Below are positions 60,371-64,000 of a stretch of 64,000 bases of DNA, in pieces. Each line of letters opens with the position of its first letter. Position 1 is the stretch's first letter. The translations under genes and the position numbers were made by a program. Location of the stretch: NCBI GenBank assembly GCA_019722365.1, contig JADFUC010001587.1, positions 62,001-126,000 of the forward strand, given 5' to 3'. The stretch comes from Lithospermum erythrorhizon. Its lineage: Eukaryota > Streptophyta > Magnoliopsida > Boraginales > Boraginaceae. The notes beneath the pieces were generated by a model that worked only from the letters and a program-made list of their open reading frames with translations, had not been told where the DNA came from and searched no databases.

Positions 60371-63300
60371 TTACATCTTCCGTGGAGACGATGGTTCAGA
60401 TGATGAACTGCTCGAGTCACCTCCTGTGGTGTTTAGAGCTGGTCCACCTACAACTGGGCCATTACTGTCACTTTCTTGAGAAACAACAGGGATTTTCACT
60501 GCTGCCCTTTCCATCTCCTCCTCCAGTTCTTCTTCTTGGCGCAGCGCAGTGAACTGCTTATCCAAAGACCTGGCTGCTGCCAACCATGCGAGGACGATCA
60601 CCAATAGAATACCACCGAGGTATGGAGTTGAGTTTGCAAGTGATCCAAACGTCAATATCATGAACTGTTGAATTAAAGCGCCTCCAGACTTCCCCAATGG
60701 ATTGCACACAACATCGATTGCAGCCTTTCCTTTCACCTGAGGCCCAGAAAAATATCAAGGATGCAACTAAGAAAAATATTGCAAATAGTAGATAAGTAGA
60801 CAAGCTACCCAAAGAATCGAACCTTAGTGTCTTCGTCCAAAGGAATATAGGCCATTTCTTTGCATGGGTCAAATAAACTGTACTTAGCACTCTTGCTGAA
60901 AATATTTTGCATTGCTCCCACATAGACAGCCGCTAGAAGTGGAGTCATTCCAAATTGTGCAAGAAGAGGAGCGATTGGGCCACCAAACAAAATTAAGGAA
61001 AAGAAACCAACTCCAGTGAGAAGTAAGACAGTGGGTGTTATGCTGGCTGCAACTCCCCAGCCATATTTGTTGAATATCCATTGACTCAAAAGCATCATTG
61101 TGAACGTAGCAACTCCAGTTGCAGATGAGAAGTCTCCCATGAATGATGAGTACTCATTAGGGCTTGGAAACTGCAGGATCACAGATGTAAAAAACAGAGC
61201 AAGACATGCAGAGTAAAAAAATGATGACAGGGGAAACTCTAATGAGGAAACCAATGAAACTAACATACATACCTGAGCTTTGAGCTTTGACTTCCAGGTA
61301 ACTTCAACAAGGTTTATGCTGATACCATATGCTACAACCACAGTGGCCAAATTCCTAATGTATTTTGAAGATGCCAAGAACTTTATGCTTTCCATTGTCC
61401 CCATGTTTGGCTTCTCCTGAAAGAAGATGAACCCTGAATTGTTAATTTGTTATGCTGTGAGCATACTGATGTTCCAGCATAGTAGCTAGAATAAAAGTCA
61501 AGGAACACCCTATGTACTTTGCCTAAAGGCAGAAGTGTAACAAGTATTGCGTAAGCAAATTTTGTCGGTAAGAGCGAGGTGTACTTCTTATAAATGGAAG
61601 CCGCATGGAGCTTATTTGCATCAGAGTACTTAAACATCCCTCGAGCTCAAAATGGTAGGGAATTGTACTACTCAAATATAACTACTCACTATTCACTGCC
61701 TATTAGATTTTTAGATGTCAATCAATCTAAATGGGGCCATACTAAGATAAATAAGTGGCGAGGCAGAAAATAGTACTCTGATCTTAATTAAGTGGTCTCA
61801 TCGAAATTACATTTATTAAGGAACATTAATAATTCCCTCTCCACAATCAGGGTCGTAGCTTTTGTCTTCCAACAAGGTTGTCGTCTCCAAAACCCTTAAC
61901 TTTAACATAATTGATAGTATAAGAAATGATAACCATGGGAGACGATAAGCATGGGGAATGATAAATGTTAAATTTTCACTTTAACTGTTAATAAAAACAA
62001 GAATTATTTAACAAACTAGAAAAAATCCTACAACAACAGTTGAACAAGATCGGAGGAAGTAATAGTAATATCTCAATATGTAAAATAGTAAACCTGGGGT
62101 AGTGAAAACTAAAAATAAGTTGTATCAAAATGAAAATAGTAGTGTGGGGATGAAAACTTGGGACTTTGTTTTCCAGTAAACTGATGCAAATGCTCTTGGT
62201 AGAAAATATCTACCTGCATCCCCAAATTAAGGGATCAGGAAATAAGAAACTAGAAGTTATATGGAGTATTAGTAATGAATTAAGATAAGAAATGAAACTG
62301 GTGGTCTAACCATAAATCTAGTTTTCACATGATAGGAAAAAGGATAATGCATGATCTGATTACCTTCTTCTTCTTGCTGCGGGTGGGAAGTGGAACATAA
62401 TGATTTGCCCACCAATAACATAAACAGATAACAAATCCCATCAACACCACAATGCTCATCATTGCCTTCAAGGAAATTGCCCAACCATCAACCTAGGACC
62501 CAATTAGTCTCATGTTAGAAACAATTTCACCGTACGGCCAGAGAAAATAAGGGCAACATTTGCTCCAAGTCCAAACAATGGGTAGAATTTTTTAGCTTCA
62601 TCAACAGTAGTAATCTGCAATGAAGAGCAAAAATTAGGTGTCCAAATAGATTGCTAGCAAAATAATAGGAGAAGAAACGAATGAGACAAAAAACAGTAAC
62701 ATGGTACAAAAGTATATCAGATTACAGCTGTAAACTTTTCATTACCCAAAAGTTAAAGTAAAACTATTTGGTTGCTGCAGATTGCAAACAAACCCGAAGC
62801 GCAAGCAAAATATCCTGTACTCCTCAAACAGAGGGCGGAGATAGCACAGGGCTCCCCTGAAGCCTTCAATGTTTTATCTGTCCACTACTCATCTCTAATA
62901 TTCGGTATGAACCCTATGATAATTATTTTTATAATCCAATCCCCACCCAAATATATAATTTTTTTGAAGTTTGTTGTTGACATAAAAAAAACATCAGTTA
63001 AAACATGGAAGATATGAATCTATCTTTTGTATTTACAACAGAGTCTCTACATCAACAATAACATCAACATCCACCTCAACAGAGTCAGAACAATCAACAA
63101 CATCTAACATCACACTTAATTATATACAAATAAGTAAAAGTACTCTATATAGGTAATCTGATTAGCAAATCCCCAGAACAGAACAGAAATCACCACACTC
63201 TCAAACAAACAAACCTTAAATCCTCAATGGCAATTGGCCCAAGAAATCTTGGACCCAAAACATCCAAAAGCTTATCAGCAAATGCTGTGGGGTGGAAATA

Positions 63301-63877
63301 ATTACTCAATGGATACAACACAAACCCAAATGCCCCAAAGAAAGCAATAAATGGTAATATTGTAGAGTAAAAAAGAGCCTTTTTGGACAAAACATTAGCC
63401 AATTTTGTGTACAAAAGCATAAAACCAATAGCCATAGGCAAATTCACCCATGTTTTCAAGAAAGGTATAATTTCAGCACTGGACCCTTTTGCTGTAACAA
63501 CTAGTACATCTTTTGTATCCCTTAAAATGGTAGAGCAATTAAATAAAATACATCTAAAACCTATGGGACAATTCTTTGAGAGTTGTAACTTCAATACCCA
63601 ATATTTTTTTCTGCTCAACTTCAGCTGACCCAAAAGCTTCAGCCTCAGCTTTGCATATATGAATTTTTTTATTCTTTACACCAAAATCATATGAATTTAT
63701 ACCCAAAAAATGAAATTTTTTTAACCCACTTTGAGATAAAGATAAAGAATTTAAGGTTTTGGGTTTTATTGAATTTAAAGTGAGAGTTCTTTGCCTTAAG
63801 GTTTGTGGAATAAAAGGTTTGATCTTTGGGTTTGATGGTAATGAAAGAAGAGCTTTGGCTTGAAAAATAGTTGCCAT
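60371..63877 (-). pseudogene. Plastid ATP/ADP translocase (NTT/AATP), 5' half broken
   Basis: NTT proteins exchange cytosolic ATP for stromal ADP+Pi at the inner plastid envelope. Intact parts on the minus strand: transit peptide and N-terminus from ATG 63877 (MATIFQAKALLSLPS..., to LGIEVTTLKEL); TM blocks RDTKDVLVVTAKGSSAEIIP and FLKTWVNLPM; exon remnant SVVISVLFWGFANQ (about 63160-63205); ITTVDEAKKFYPLFGLG (62614 down); VDGWAISLKAMMSI to TRSKKKK (about 62492-62365); then clean exons 61273-61416, 60823-61170 and 60371-60736, all phase 0 with GT..AG. Lesions: frameshift near 63565; about 25-30 bases missing with a shift near 63210; CAG|AT instead of CAG|GT at about 63163; frameshifts and a TAG between 62492 and 62530. 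Without these it would be about 620 residues. Either a decaying copy or local assembly error. Confidence 0.85.
62772..62930 (+). other. Exon-like open frame on the opposite strand of an NTT intron
   Basis: After CTGCAG (acceptor-like) the plus strand reads IANKPEAQAKYPVLLKQ, then RAEIAQGSPEAFNVLSV. This has the codon and residue make-up of a real globular protein, unlike its AT-rich neighbours. I do not recognise it. It could be a captured exon fragment. No second splice partner is evident nearby. Confidence 0.3.
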
Positions 63878-63949
63878 TTTCTCACCTCAGGATACCAATA
63901 TGGCAATATGAGAATGAGAGAGAGGGGGGAATAAGAAATGAAAAATGAG

Positions 63950-63957
63950 ATTTTATA
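63950..63957 (-). promoter_or_regulatory. TATA box of the NTT locus
   Basis: TATAAAAT on the minus strand, 73 bases before the ATG at 63877, followed by a CT-rich leader (GA-rich on plus, 63910-63930). The promoter therefore still looks usable although the coding region is broken. Confidence 0.45.
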
Positions 63958-64000
63958 TGGTCTTGAAGACGAGAGAGGGTTTATGGGAAAGAGATGTTCA

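Noticed and set aside
1..64000. CRISPR arrays, operons, phage or bacterial defence systems
   Set aside because: The window is plant nuclear DNA with introns and retrotransposons; all tandem repeats seen are minisatellite-like without unique spacers.

Overview
This is nuclear DNA from a flowering plant, almost certainly a eudicot. The protein-coding genes contain spliceosomal introns with GT..AG boundaries, their products match land-plant families (a chloroplast RNA-editing PPR-DYW protein, a plastid ATP/ADP translocase, an SF1 with plant-type domain order), and the space between them is AT-rich and full of Harbinger, Ty1/copia and Ty3/gypsy debris. Short ACTCCGTA-type fragments and 'cccaaaat.attgtcc' fragments recall repeats I associate with Caryophyllales (spinach, beet, quinoa), but I cannot fix the species from the window alone.

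Layout. 1-4300: an old gypsy-type solo LTR and a minisatellite. 4305-9098 (+): a five-exon gene for a plant homologue of SMPD4 (neutral sphingomyelinase 3 family). 10.7-13.5 kb: a decayed PIF/Harbinger element with a Myb/SANT-type ORF1, interrupted by an LTR. 13.9-15.4 kb (+): a six-exon truncated FAR1-related gene. 18.8-20.0 kb: Harbinger transposase remains. 20796-22868 (+): an intronless CDS for splicing factor SF1/branch-point-binding protein, with a probable 3'UTR intron. 27612-30770 (-): an intronless DUF2921 membrane protein. 36268-38910 (-): an intronless PPR-DYW protein, orthologue of Arabidopsis ECB2/VAC1. 40.7-58.7 kb: dense transposon territory with a broken copy of the last NTT exon, a copia element with short LTRs, a foldback/minisatellite structure, a degenerate gypsy element and a further LTR-like insertion nested in its integrase. 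58.7-60.1 kb: a 1.4-kb inverted repeat. 60371-63877 (-): a plastid ATP/ADP translocase (NTT/AATP) locus whose 5' half carries frameshifts, a deletion and a stop, while its last three exons are clean.

The genes do not form a pathway. Four look intact (SMPD4-like, SF1, DUF2921, ECB2) and act respectively at endomembranes, in the nucleus, in the secretory pathway or membranes, and in the plastid. The most interesting points are the half-decayed NTT gene with a duplicated 3' end 17 kb away, the large outward-coding inverted repeat beside it, the copied exon piece inside intron 1 of the SMPD4-like gene, the short FAR1-type gene with all splice phases preserved, and the foldback structure built of about 50-bp units. 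I found no CRISPR array, rRNA or convincing tRNA. No candidate for a wholly new biological system stands out; the inverted repeat at 58.7-60.1 kb is the least explained structure.
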